A stretch of 64,000 bases of DNA from Anaerolineales bacterium UBA2317 (GCA_002345215.1 DDVH01000022.1:1-64000); one strand, 5' to 3'. Counted from the first letter of the stretch, positions 51,444 to 61,145 are shown. Program-made: numbers and translations. The notes: generated by a model not told the origin, from the letters alone.

Positions 51444-53843
51444 TTATTTTTTCGGATGAATCTTTTTCATCAATGCTTTTGCGTCAGAGGGCTTAAGCGT
51501 AGAAATTGGCTCTTGCATCAGGCTTGCGAGTGCATTATCAATCACATTGTAAATATATTTTGACGGATTGATAAATTCAATCACACCACCTACGTCACGC
51601 ATCAGTTCAATCATGTGTCTTGCTAAACGAACATCACGGTCACGTGAGTTGACAGTTTCGCTGGCAACTGCAATTAAGCGCACATTTTCTATGCCACCAC
51701 GTCCCATAGCAGAATACAATGCCCAACGATTGTTGCGCTCATATAAATCATCGCCTTCTTTGGGTTGACCTAATGCTTCTACATGATTGATTTCATCAAC
51801 GAATGGGTGATTTCGAACTTTGTAGAAGCGGTCTACCCAGCCTTCTCCAGCAGGTGAGATAAACTCGCGCACATAAGCAGATTCTGCAAGTGGTAAATAA
51901 GCTTTGACCTTTAACCCTAATTCAATGCACACTTCAGCAAAGATAATTTCGCTTCCTGCCGAAAGCCCACTTAAGAAAGCACGGTCATTCGAGGTTGGGT
52001 GCATTTTTTCTATTTTCTTGCGAATCTCTTGGCGTAATTCATTCTCTTTCTCAGGTGGCAAGGTTTTCTTTTCTTTGCCACTATAATCTACCATGTAGCC
52101 AGTAAATAAAATGGCACGACCATTTACTTGTTTTCCTTTACTTTTCTTTTTCTCTTCCGAATCAATGTGTTGGTCACCACTATCTACACGTTGAATTTCT
52201 TCTCTAATCAATTGAATAGCGGCATTGACAAATTTCGTGCGCATGCCTAAATCTTTTAGAATTTCTAATTGAGCTAAGGAAGAATACAGGAAAAATAAAT
52301 TTCGTCTTGATGCAGTAATAGATTTTCTGTACGTCCGAATAATAGTGTCTAAATCATTGGTTGTGAGCAGTTTCAATTCGGCATAAGAAATTAACGTCCA
52401 ATAATCTGTTTTATCAGATTCAATCTGCATTTTGCTTTCTAAACCAAAAACCAAAGTATTTCGTAGGCTGGCGATTTGTTTGCGAATGCGGGTAATATCA
52501 GGGTCTACGGATTTGCCTTTACCAAATTTATCAGCAAGGTGAAGGACTATCATAGAAAGTGTAAAAGCATTAATACCGGGGTAATAATCATTTAAGTCAA
52601 TTTGAAAGCCCTTCATATAAATATCAATAGACTTTATTAACCAGTGATATGAATCGAAGGCGTGTTTGAGGCGTTTATTTTTATCGCGGATTTGTTTCCA
52701 AGCGGAAGTCCACATTTCTTTATAAATGCGCCCCAAATACGTGATAGATTTGCTATCGTTCGGAAAATCTACAAGGATATTTTCAATCTTAATAATGGCT
52801 TCATCTACTCGCCCAATACGATTTAGATGAAACGCTTCTTCACGCCGAAATTCTACGTTTGATGAATTAACTTCAATCCCTTTTCGATATTGCGTTAAGG
52901 CTAGTTCATTTCTACCTAAGTTTGCTAACGCGCGTCCAACTTCATTAATCGCTTCTTCTCGAATCAGCGGGTTGCGAATTTCTTCTGTGAGCAAAAGAAT
53001 ATCGCCAATATGTTTTTGTCTTTGGGCGATATTTACTTTCTCACGCCATTCGTTATATTCGCGCCAGAAACCTGTTGCCAGCGGAGTATGCAGGCTTTTT
53101 CGATTGGGCTCTTTCAAGCCAGTTAACAAGTTGTAAATTGGGCTATGCACGGCATCTTTATCGGATGCCCATGTATCTCTGACCATGCGCGAGATAGCAC
53201 TAATATCACTGCGGATATAAGCAGGGTCGGGGATTCCTTCTGGTGTGATGTGATACGGAAGTGTGCGCACATTGAAGATGTCAAACGGCATATAAGCACG
53301 CCCGGCTTGAATATGTACCACGCCTCTTTTTCTAAGGGCATGCCTGATACCCAATTCATAAAAAGCATTGGCATTATCAATACTTAAATCACATATCACC
53401 ATATCTGCTAATAAAAGTTCTTGAAACATATCCGTCAGAATATCACCTGCGGAAGTTTCTTCATCAGCGCGGAATGGTTCAAAACCAGCATCTTCAAGTG
53501 CAGGCTTGATTAAAGTTCGATAGATAACATTGAAATCATAAGGCTGATTATCCGCGCCTTTCTTTTTTCCGAAAGGCATTACTACAAAAGCATGCGGGCG
53601 GGTTTCGGGATGAAGCTGTCTTGACTCTTTTTGGGCTTTGATTAATGTCTCATTTTGTGGAACAGGCTTCACCTCGGCAACAGAGGCGGGGAGTGATACA
53701 GGTTTCTCGGTCTCTTCTTTTTTCTCTGGAACAGCAACAGGCTTTACTTCTGCAAGTGAAGCATTCGATACAGATTCAGGCGTTGTGTTGGTTCCATTGT
53801 TTCCATCTTTTGGCGGAACAATATTGACATTTACATCAGTCAT
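51444..53843 (-). CDS. TIR/deoxyribosyltransferase-like, TPR and SLOG-like signalling protein
   Basis: 799 residues. An N-terminal low-complexity Pro/Glu/Val stretch (about 1-80) precedes an alpha/beta domain (about 82-200): HAFVVMPFGKKKG, ADMVICDLSIDNANAFYELGIRHAL, whose Glu matches the active-site Glu of nucleoside 2-deoxyribosyltransferase/TIR-like enzymes. A helical TPR-type core (about 260-560) resembles DUF4071 of the animal ASK1 kinases. The C-terminus (about 575-760) has a SLOG/Rossmann-like pattern (AILFTGYMVDYSG, FLSGLSAGSEIIFAEVCIELGLKV, RLIAVASE). SLOG domains bind nucleotide-derived ligands. Directly downstream of a SLATT membrane protein gene, the classic SLOG partner. Shine-Dalgarno AAGGAG. 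Confidence 0.75.
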   Translation of the reverse strand: MTDVNVNIVPPKDGNNGTNTTPESVSNASLAEVKPVAVPEKKEETEKPVSLPASVAEVKPVPQNETLIKAQKESRQLHPETRPHAFVVMPFGKKKGADNQPYDFNVIYRTLIKPALEDAGFEPFRADEETSAGDILTDMFQELLLADMVICDLSIDNANAFYELGIRHALRKRGVVHIQAGRAYMPFDIFNVRTLPYHITPEGIPDPAYIRSDISAISRMVRDTWASDKDAVHSPIYNLLTGLKEPNRKSLHTPLATGFWREYNEWREKVNIAQRQKHIGDILLLTEEIRNPLIREEAINEVGRALANLGRNELALTQYRKGIEVNSSNVEFRREEAFHLNRIGRVDEAIIKIENILVDFPNDSKSITYLGRIYKEMWTSAWKQIRDKNKRLKHAFDSYHWLIKSIDIYMKGFQIDLNDYYPGINAFTLSMIVLHLADKFGKGKSVDPDITRIRKQIASLRNTLVFGLESKMQIESDKTDYWTLISYAELKLLTTNDLDTIIRTYRKSITASRRNLFFLYSSLAQLEILKDLGMRTKFVNAAIQLIREEIQRVDSGDQHIDSEEKKKSKGKQVNGRAILFTGYMVDYSGKEKKTLPPEKENELRQEIRKKIEKMHPTSNDRAFLSGLSAGSEIIFAEVCIELGLKVKAYLPLAESAYVREFISPAGEGWVDRFYKVRNHPFVDEINHVEALGQPKEGDDLYERNNRWALYSAMGRGGIENVRLIAVASETVNSRDRDVRLARHMIELMRDVGGVIEFINPSKYIYNVIDNALASLMQEPISTLKPSDAKALMKKIHPKK

Positions 53844-53864
53844 AGTGACTCCTTCAAAAACAAA

Positions 53865-55190
53865 CTATCCTTTGATTTCGTTTGTTTTTGGGTAACGAGA
53901 AAGTAAGTTATTCAAAACACCTTGCGGAGTTTGCCCGCTAATTTCCACTTCACGATAGTCTTCGGCAATTGTTTCTAAAGATGTAGATAAGCCTAATTTT
54001 TCAGCAATTCTTTCAGTAAACTCTTGCAGAGCTTCTCGCATAGCGGCGAGTTCGGCTTGCACAATTTCGGAAGAGGCTTCTTCTGCCAAGTTATTGAGGG
54101 CTTCTTCAAATGTTTCTCTTAATGTTTCGTGCCCTTCATCTAGTTTTTCAGTGACCATGCCTACAATCGAATCTTCAAACGATTGTTTCAAGCGGCGGTC
54201 TGCATCGCGCTGTTCGTCAATGATGCGATTAATCAGTCTGGCTTCTTCATCCAAGTTAGATTCTTGTAATGCCTCTTGCATAGCTTTGATGTATTCGACG
54301 TTGCGACTCCACAAAATTTCTTCGGTTGATTTAACCATTTTGTAAAACTCAGTATCGGTGCGTTCTTCGGCTTCAAGGTTTTTCCAATGGTCTGAAATAA
54401 TGGTCAATTCCATGATGACTTTGCTGTAATTACGAACGACCAAGTCAAGATTTTTTAATTCTTGCCAACCAAGCAATGTGGTTGTTAAAGAAGCGGCTAA
54501 AGCAACCCATAATGTAAACGGTCCACCTAATGCGGCTAAAATAGCACCCGCCGCACCTGACGCCAAAATAAGCAATTGCAAACGTGTGCGTTCGTTTTGT
54601 TTTTGATTGACTTTCTTGATATGCCAATTTAATTCATTTTCAAGGCGGAAGCTAAAATACTCATCACCTGTTAAATCGTGAAAGCCAGAATCACTGTTCG
54701 GATATTTAGGATTAAAACGTGGTAATGGCGGTACTTCACCTTTAAAAGCCTCCATCACCAATTCACCATTCATGCCACGATATACCGAACGTTGAATTTT
54801 GGTGAGATTTTTTTCAAGCCATTCGCGTCGTTTTGGATTCTTTTGCAAAATGGTTCGATACATGTAAATATCTTTAAGCGTTTCTTCTGCGCCAGCTCTT
54901 GAAATTAACCAATCGCCTGTGGCAAAAAATTTATTTGCAAATGCCGCTAGCAAAGAAGCAATAATCGGCGAAGAGATTAATAATATCTTCAATATAAATT
55001 CACCAATCTCTGAAAAACTTTCGGGGTAGATTGTAGTGAGAATAGCAAAGAGTGTTGCCAAAAGACCGAAAATGGCAATCCATTGGCGTAGGCGGGTGTA
55101 AGCGGCTGTGCGTTTTACAGAAGTGGCATCGTATTGCGCAAACTTTCTCCAAGCAACTTCTAAAATAGGGGAATGGTTGAGGTTTTCCAT
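53865..55190 (-). CDS. Two-module SLATT/DUF4231-type membrane protein
   Basis: 441 residues. Two copies of a two-helix membrane module: helices at about 38-58 and 66-88 (IFGLLATLFAILTTIY, KILLISSPIIASLLAAFA) and about 203-222 and 224-242 (LLILASGAAGAILAALG, LWVALAASLTTTLLGW). Each is followed by helical cytosolic segments (ATGDWLISRAGAEETLKDIYMYRT; YSKVIMELTIISDHW). The C-terminal 150 residues are a long charged helix (about 290-420) likely to oligomerise. SLATT proteins are predicted pore-forming effectors controlled by SLOG or nucleotide signals. The gene is 21 nt upstream of the SLOG protein gene. Confidence 0.75.
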   Translation of the reverse strand: MENLNHSPILEVAWRKFAQYDATSVKRTAAYTRLRQWIAIFGLLATLFAILTTIYPESFSEIGEFILKILLISSPIIASLLAAFANKFFATGDWLISRAGAEETLKDIYMYRTILQKNPKRREWLEKNLTKIQRSVYRGMNGELVMEAFKGEVPPLPRFNPKYPNSDSGFHDLTGDEYFSFRLENELNWHIKKVNQKQNERTRLQLLILASGAAGAILAALGGPFTLWVALAASLTTTLLGWQELKNLDLVVRNYSKVIMELTIISDHWKNLEAEERTDTEFYKMVKSTEEILWSRNVEYIKAMQEALQESNLDEEARLINRIIDEQRDADRRLKQSFEDSIVGMVTEKLDEGHETLRETFEEALNNLAEEASSEIVQAELAAMREALQEFTERIAEKLGLSTSLETIAEDYREVEISGQTPQGVLNNLLSRYPKTNEIKG

Positions 55191-55213
55191 GTGTATTGAT
55201 TCCTATATTTATG

Positions 55214-56617
55214 TTAGCGCGCTACAAACCACGCGGCAATGTAACCTTCACTTGTGGCATCTTTGACCTTAATCCATTGGTCGTTTTTACCTATTTTTGA
55301 TTCGCCACCTGTTTCGGTGATAGTAAACTCATAACCAATCGGCACGCGCTTGATTAAAGTCGCATCACTGACTAGGGGTTGCTTGCGCAATGAAACCGCC
55401 TCAGCAGTTGTTTTCACTTTGACAGGTGCGCCAGAAGATGGCGTTGTGTTATTGGCTTGTGCTGTAGAACCACCAGCATATTTAACAAACCAAGCCGCAA
55501 CAAAGCCTTCTTTACCAGTAGAATCTTTTACTTTAATCCATTGGTCTTGAACGCCGACTTTTGGAATGGCTTGCTCGGCAGTTTCAAGGCTGATGAGTTG
55601 TTCGGTGGCATTGACGTACCGAATGATATTATCAGTTGCAACAACTGGTTTACTGCGTAATGTAATTTGTGTGGTGGGATACAATGCCAAAGCACCTGCT
55701 GGCACTGGCGCAGGGGATGGTGATTTGCTTGGCGATGGAGATGTACTTGGCGTGGGCGAAGTAGAAGGTGTAGGTGAGGTAGCAGGCGTCCCTGAGGAAG
55801 AGGCGGTTACTTTTTTATCAGATACATACCAAGCGGCGACAAATCCTTGTTGACCAGTTGGGTCTTGAACTTGAATCCATTGCCCTTGTTTACCGACTTT
55901 GGCTTGCGCTTGGGCTTTGGTTTCAAGCGAAATCAATTCAGTATTTTTCATCAGGCGCTTCCATAAATAACCTGTGACCGAACCTTCAGCGCGTAAGGCT
56001 AAATCATCTTCGGCGGCGAACACTACAAATTTTTCAGCAGGCAATGAAAGTTTGGTTTGTTTTGGCGGTTCGGGTTGAGCAATGCTGTAGTTTTCAAACC
56101 ACAACACAGCACTGATTTCGGTGGCAAGTTTTGCGCCATTATATTTATAACGTGTGGTGAGCAAAACTTCTTTATCAGGGGCATCGCCACCATATTTATA
56201 CGGGTCGTAAATAGAATAATCGTTGCCCTTTTTTTCTTTTACTAAAACAAAATGAGTTTGTAAACCCGCTTGTTTGTTCCAATCCACTTGTAGAATAACG
56301 GGTTTGCCAGCGGCTACGGCGGCATCAATATAACTAATTGGTGCAGGCGTGGTTTCGCAATTTTGCATATCTTTATAAACGCAATTTGCCCACACATACG
56401 GTAACACGCTCGGAATAAAAAGCGCCCCCTGAAAACCGCCAGCCTTTTTCATTTTGTCGTTGACGGTTACAGGGGTTTCGTTATAGCCAATGCCATTCAG
56501 CAACATGGTAACGGATGTGAGCAAACAGCCCCACGAGCCGATGGTTTCTTTTGAATTTCCGAGCGCAGTATTTTTCCATTGGTCATCGTTCTGATATAAG
56601 TTTTTTGTGACGAACAT
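55214..56617 (-). CDS. C39-like cysteine peptidase with three SH3b domains
   Basis: 467 residues. Residues 5-190 resemble peptidase C39-type proteins: catalytic Cys in SWGCLLTSVTMLLNG, His in GLQTHFVLVKEKKG and Asp in SIYDPYKYGG. Three bacterial SH3-like modules follow (each with QWIQVQDPTG or QWIKVKD and FVAAWFV), with a Ser/Pro/Thr linker. SH3b domains bind wall peptides. No signal peptide: MFVTKNLYQN follows a strong AGGAGGC Shine-Dalgarno. Possible roles are a wall-acting enzyme released by non-classical means, or an intracellular protease. It leads the SLATT-SLOG operon (23-nt gap). Confidence 0.8.
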   Translation of the reverse strand: MFVTKNLYQNDDQWKNTALGNSKETIGSWGCLLTSVTMLLNGIGYNETPVTVNDKMKKAGGFQGALFIPSVLPYVWANCVYKDMQNCETTPAPISYIDAAVAAGKPVILQVDWNKQAGLQTHFVLVKEKKGNDYSIYDPYKYGGDAPDKEVLLTTRYKYNGAKLATEISAVLWFENYSIAQPEPPKQTKLSLPAEKFVVFAAEDDLALRAEGSVTGYLWKRLMKNTELISLETKAQAQAKVGKQGQWIQVQDPTGQQGFVAAWYVSDKKVTASSSGTPATSPTPSTSPTPSTSPSPSKSPSPAPVPAGALALYPTTQITLRSKPVVATDNIIRYVNATEQLISLETAEQAIPKVGVQDQWIKVKDSTGKEGFVAAWFVKYAGGSTAQANNTTPSSGAPVKVKTTAEAVSLRKQPLVSDATLIKRVPIGYEFTITETGGESKIGKNDQWIKVKDATSEGYIAAWFVAR

Positions 56618-56657
56618 GTTGTTGCGCCTCCTGCTGAGGAATCAAGTTGATTGGCTA

Positions 56658-56663
56658 ATTTTA
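56658..56663 (-). promoter_or_regulatory. Possible -10 box of the C39-SLATT-SLOG operon
   Basis: Minus-strand TAAAAT about 40 nt before the Shine-Dalgarno AGGAGG and start at 56617. No consensus -35, so tentative. Confidence 0.3.
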
Positions 56664-56778
56664 CTCCATTTCAATTTGATGTGGATTGACATTTTTTTAA
56701 GGTTTTTAAGATGTCCGCCTCTTTCTTCGTGGAAATTTGTTTGCCCACCTTATAGTAAATTGCTCATCTCTATCCTTT

Positions 56779-59769
56779 CTACGGCAAACCTTCACACAAC
56801 ACTTCGTATTGTTCTTGCGGGAAGAAGGACGCCCATTCACTGGGAGTCAGGTTGCGTGTGATGCGCGAGCAAGCGGCTTGAGTTAAATCTTCTTTTGAAA
56901 TTGGCAAAAGCAGGTTGACGTCAAAAAATTGAATCGTCTTGCGTGAAACGGTGGCGAGTAAATTGCCATCGGTTGAAAAATCTACACCTGAGACTGTATC
57001 ACCATGTGGAATGCGAATCACTTCTTCGCCTGTATCTAAATCAAATAGATATACAAAACCATTTTCACCCGCTGAAGCCAACCAATTTTTATTGGTATTA
57101 AAATCAAGTGCATTGGCTCTGCCAGCTTGGCGGAATTGATATGTAGGATTTGTAATTTCGCTTTGGGTCATGTCCCAAATGTTGACGCTTCCATCGGAAC
57201 TGGCACTGGCTAATAAACTGCTATCATGATTAAAGGCTAGCAAATGAATTCTGCCGACATGAAATAACATGTTAACTTGTTGGTCGGTGGTTAAATCCCA
57301 GATTACAAATTTATCGCTTAAGCCAATCACCAAAGTGGAATCAATCGGATTGAATATGGCAGTAAAAACAGTTTCTTCAAATGAAATCGTTTTTATTTTT
57401 GCGCCTGTAGCCACATCCCAAATATATACTTCGTTATTATCTTCATTGGTGGTGGCTAAGAATTGATTGGTTGGGTTAAACGACAGACTGGTTAAATCTG
57501 ATGTATGTGGAAGGATAAAAGTTTCTTCTGTTTCAACTTTAAATATAACACCTTGTGAGCGATTCACTTCTGAATTTTCTGAAACGGCAATCCATTTAGA
57601 ATCAGGGCTGATTTCTAACAATGAAGTTAAATCATCTGTTGAAAATACTTGCCGACCTGATTCACCTTGTGTGATGCTAGTAATTTGATTATAGGGTAAC
57701 TGCCAAATAAATTTGTCGTCAGGGTTAATCAATACATAATTGCCAGCAGGGTCAAAACGCACGCGGTTAATAAATTCATCAAATTCAACATAACCAATGC
57801 GAGCATATAAGCTAGAAATATCCCAAATTGTTACATTGCCGTTTCTATCACCAATGATTACTTGTTTGCCATCTTGGCTAAATAACAACGCCGAGCCGAT
57901 TCCATCTAACGAGGCTTCAAGCACTAAAGCCCCTGTATGCGAATCCCAGATGCGAGCAGTTTGGTCATAACCAGTTGTGAGAATCCATCCGCCATCCGGG
58001 CTGATTTTTACCCTCTGCACAAAACTGCTGTGATACATGCGCATCTTTTCTACGCCTGTAGCTGTTTCAAAGACCCGTACAATTTTATCGTCCGACACAG
58101 TTACAAACCAAGCATTATCCGGGCTAAAAGCAACATCTTCCACCCAGTCAGGATGTTCAAGCACATGTGTCTCTCTGCCGGTTTCTGCACGAGCAATGCG
58201 GGCTGTGCTATCTTCACTGACAGATACCATTGTTTTCCCGTCTGAACTGATGGCTAAGTTAAACACTTCGGCTTCATGGCGTGGACCAGACTCTAATAAG
58301 CTAGTTTGCGCTTTCCAAATTCGCACTCTGCCTTCTTTTGTACCTAAACTTAACCACTCACCATTGGGATGAAATCTAACAACAGTTACTGGACCGTTAT
58401 CAAAATTAAAATCATATACCACTCTGCGTAACGTTGGGCTGATGACCGTGACGACTTCATCCTCACGCCCGGCGATTAACATGGTATTTTGCGGGTTAAT
58501 GTCAATGTCTAAGATGGGTGACTCAAGATTCAACTCAGATAGAAGCGTGCCTGTGGCAAAATCCCAAAACTTGATAAAGCCATCTCTTCCAGCAGTGACT
58601 AACAAAGTTCCATCGTTATTGGTTAATGCATCGGTGACATCATCGGCATGATTCACACAATATTTTTGCTCACCGCTTAAAGTCCATACACAGGCTGTAT
58701 CATCGGCACTGCTTGAAATAAAATATTGACCGTCACTCGAAAGTGTCAAATTCCAAATTCTATCGGTGTGTTGTAATTGAGCCACTGGAATCGGCATCTT
58801 GCTAATGTTATTGCGTAAGACATCTTCTGCTTCATTCGATTCAAAACGATTCAAAGATTCTAGTGCCAGCAAAGTGCTAGTATCTAATTGACCGGGCAAC
58901 TCACTTAAAGCAAGCGCTTGCGCGGCACTACGTTGCGACTTGGCTAAGTTTTCATTATCTAAAGCGCGTTGTGCATTTTGCTCAGCAAGCTCTTGCTGTT
59001 CAAGGGCAATTCGTTCATTCGCGGCGGCGATCAAAGCATTTTCTTGTGCTAGTTCGGCATTTGCAATAGCACGTTGCCATTGAATCAATGAAGCAATGAA
59101 TAACAAAATTGTTGCTGCCATTGCCAAACCAATTGTGCGCGTAAAATTCCTTTGCCGACGAATAGCATTTTCACGACTCGCACGTATATATTCTGCCTGC
59201 AACGGAGTCACATGACGGTCTTGATTTGTTGTTGATTCAGTCATCCATTTTTCGGCTTCATCTAAATCTGAACCTTGTAACAAATAACTGGCATTGCGTT
59301 CTTTAATAGTCCATTCCGCCGCACGTTGTGATAAACGTGTGTGATTGCTAACCCAATCAAAATCAGTAAATATCGCCTCAATTAACTTTGGCAAAACCTC
59401 TTTAAATTTTTCTTTTTTCGGGCGCATGAACACCCAATTTGACGAAGCTAACTTTTGATGAACTTTTTGCCTTTTCGCTGGTTCGTAATACACCACTGGA
59501 ATAATTTTTTTATTTCCCTCTAGGGCAAGCTCTAACTCTTTCAAACAATATTCAGAACCTAACGAATCAGGACTCATCACAAACAAAAAAGCATCTGATG
59601 AAACAATGCTGTTTGTAATTTCAGCCATCCAATCTACAGTTAACGGAATGCCGTCCCAATCCACCCAAGCATCTAACCCGGCTTCATCTAAAGCGGCGTT
59701 TAACTTTCGCACAAAGGCTTTGTTTTTGCGCGAATAAGAAATAAAAACTTTAGATTTTTTCTCAGCCAT
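56779..59769 (-). CDS. TIR, transmembrane helix, coiled coil, WD40 protein
   Basis: 996 residues. TIR domain at 6-140 (KVFISYSRKNKAFVRKLN, AWVDWDGIPLTVDW, SEYCLKELELAL with Glu 78). A transmembrane helix follows (about 212-230, TIGLAMAATILLFIASLI), then a coiled coil (about 235-285, EQQELAEQNAQRALDNENLA), then about a dozen WD40-like units to the C-terminus (ACVWTL, VRIWKA, ARIWDS, VTIWDI, VNIWDM). If the TIR is cytosolic, the WD40 propeller is on the other side of the membrane and could be the sensor. The layout matches Chloroflexota/cyanobacterial TIR-WD40 proteins. It is probably a separate transcript from the C39 operon (161-nt gap). Confidence 0.92.
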   Translation of the reverse strand: MAEKKSKVFISYSRKNKAFVRKLNAALDEAGLDAWVDWDGIPLTVDWMAEITNSIVSSDAFLFVMSPDSLGSEYCLKELELALEGNKKIIPVVYYEPAKRQKVHQKLASSNWVFMRPKKEKFKEVLPKLIEAIFTDFDWVSNHTRLSQRAAEWTIKERNASYLLQGSDLDEAEKWMTESTTNQDRHVTPLQAEYIRASRENAIRRQRNFTRTIGLAMAATILLFIASLIQWQRAIANAELAQENALIAAANERIALEQQELAEQNAQRALDNENLAKSQRSAAQALALSELPGQLDTSTLLALESLNRFESNEAEDVLRNNISKMPIPVAQLQHTDRIWNLTLSSDGQYFISSSADDTACVWTLSGEQKYCVNHADDVTDALTNNDGTLLVTAGRDGFIKFWDFATGTLLSELNLESPILDIDINPQNTMLIAGREDEVVTVISPTLRRVVYDFNFDNGPVTVVRFHPNGEWLSLGTKEGRVRIWKAQTSLLESGPRHEAEVFNLAISSDGKTMVSVSEDSTARIARAETGRETHVLEHPDWVEDVAFSPDNAWFVTVSDDKIVRVFETATGVEKMRMYHSSFVQRVKISPDGGWILTTGYDQTARIWDSHTGALVLEASLDGIGSALLFSQDGKQVIIGDRNGNVTIWDISSLYARIGYVEFDEFINRVRFDPAGNYVLINPDDKFIWQLPYNQITSITQGESGRQVFSTDDLTSLLEISPDSKWIAVSENSEVNRSQGVIFKVETEETFILPHTSDLTSLSFNPTNQFLATTNEDNNEVYIWDVATGAKIKTISFEETVFTAIFNPIDSTLVIGLSDKFVIWDLTTDQQVNMLFHVGRIHLLAFNHDSSLLASASSDGSVNIWDMTQSEITNPTYQFRQAGRANALDFNTNKNWLASAGENGFVYLFDLDTGEEVIRIPHGDTVSGVDFSTDGNLLATVSRKTIQFFDVNLLLPISKEDLTQAACSRITRNLTPSEWASFFPQEQYEVLCEGLP

Positions 59770-59776
59770 TGATTTA

Positions 59777-59806
59777 ATTTTACTCGATTAAGACATCCCG
59801 CCTCAA
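59777..59806 (-). promoter_or_regulatory. Promoter of the TIR-WD40 gene, leaderless
   Basis: Minus strand: TTGAGG (59806-59801), 18-nt spacer, TAAAAT (59782-59777), then 7 nt to the ATG at 59769. No Shine-Dalgarno. Confidence 0.5.
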
Positions 59807-59843
59807 ACTACGGGACGCTTGATTCTACACCTGCGACATTTTA

Positions 59844-61115
59844 CTAGCCGCAACATACCCATGCGCCCGCCATCAACTCTTCTGGGATTCCCGAATCGCT
59901 GGCAAACTGCCGCGCAACAAATTTCCCATTTTGCATCACATACTCAATATTTTTTCTATCAGCCAGTGATTTTAAATCTTCCAGCGGATTTTTCGCCACG
60001 ATAATTAAGTCTGCTAATTTGCCCGCTTCTAACGTGCCGATTCTTGATTCCCAACCCAAAGCTTTTGCTGCGTTTTTCGTAGACGCGACAATACAATCCA
60101 TGTTAGACATGCCTGCACTTGCCATGTAATGAAGCTCCATCGCATTTTCGCCATGAAAATTATACGGAGTTGCCGCATCTGTTCCCATTGCAATTGGGAC
60201 TCCCATTTCGTATGCTTTTCGTAATGACAACAAAGCATCCTCTTGAGTCTCTTTGCTTTTTTCCATAATCCAATCTGGAATACCGGGTTTGTTGCCTTCA
60301 ATAATATCCACGCCTGCTTTCAACGTTGGCACAAGATAAATATTTTCTTTCGCCATTCTTTCCATTATCTTCGGGTCTTGATTTAGATATGTGCCATGTT
60401 CAATTGTTTTTGCGCCTGCTTCAACAGCATTGCGGATTCCTTCAATTCCATGTGCATGGGCGGCGACAATTTTCCCGACCTTTCTTGCTTCTACTACAGC
60501 GGCACGAATCTCTTCCATTTCAAATTGAGCGGCGCCGGGTTTTTCACCGGGCGCAAGTACGGCACCAGTGGCTAAAACTTTAATTAAGTCAGCCCCTGCT
60601 CTTAGTTGTTCACGTGCCGCCTTGCGGACTTCATCTACGCCATCGGCTTCGCGATACATACCGTCGTACCATTCACTGCCAGTAGATGTGATGGCTAATA
60701 ACTTTCCTGCTAATGACATTCTCGGCGTAGCGAATAAACCTGCTTCCCATGCTTTTCGTAAAGAAAACTCAAGATGATGCCGTCCACCAACATCACGAAT
60801 CGTCGTCACACCTGCGGATAATGTATTTTGAGCATGTTTCAACATGATTAGTGAAGTCCAACCCCATGGACCAGTCATGGTGCTATCAGGTAAACATTCC
60901 GCCGCAATGTGAACATGACAATCAATCAGACCGGGCAAAATATATTTGCCAGTTAAATCCATTTCTTGATATATTTTTCCCTCTTCATCTTTCCAATCTT
61001 CAAACTTTCCCGCAAAAATTATTTTTTCATCTTCGATAACAACGATTCCATTTTCAATCGGCTTGTCCCCTGTTCCGTCAATGATGGTGGCATGGGTAAA
61101 TTTTGTAATGGTCAT
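59844..61115 (-). CDS. Metal-dependent amidohydrolase
   Basis: About 423 residues. Metal ligands at GLIDCHVHIAAE, catalytic Lys region ADLIKVLATGA, His at KIVAAHAHGIEGI and KTIEHGTYL, and Asp in IAMGTDAATPYNFH. Fits the imidazolonepropionase/prolidase-like amidohydrolase group that hydrolyses cyclic amides or Xaa-Pro dipeptides. Cytoplasmic. The ATG at 61115 is supported by GGAG seven bases upstream; the in-frame TTG at 61127 lies in that Shine-Dalgarno. Confidence 0.9.
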   Translation of the reverse strand: MTITKFTHATIIDGTGDKPIENGIVVIEDEKIIFAGKFEDWKDEEGKIYQEMDLTGKYILPGLIDCHVHIAAECLPDSTMTGPWGWTSLIMLKHAQNTLSAGVTTIRDVGGRHHLEFSLRKAWEAGLFATPRMSLAGKLLAITSTGSEWYDGMYREADGVDEVRKAAREQLRAGADLIKVLATGAVLAPGEKPGAAQFEMEEIRAAVVEARKVGKIVAAHAHGIEGIRNAVEAGAKTIEHGTYLNQDPKIMERMAKENIYLVPTLKAGVDIIEGNKPGIPDWIMEKSKETQEDALLSLRKAYEMGVPIAMGTDAATPYNFHGENAMELHYMASAGMSNMDCIVASTKNAAKALGWESRIGTLEAGKLADLIIVAKNPLEDLKSLADRKNIEYVMQNGKFVARQFASDSGIPEELMAGAWVCCG

Positions 61116-61145
61116 AATCTGCTCCAATTATTTTTAGTATAGCAT

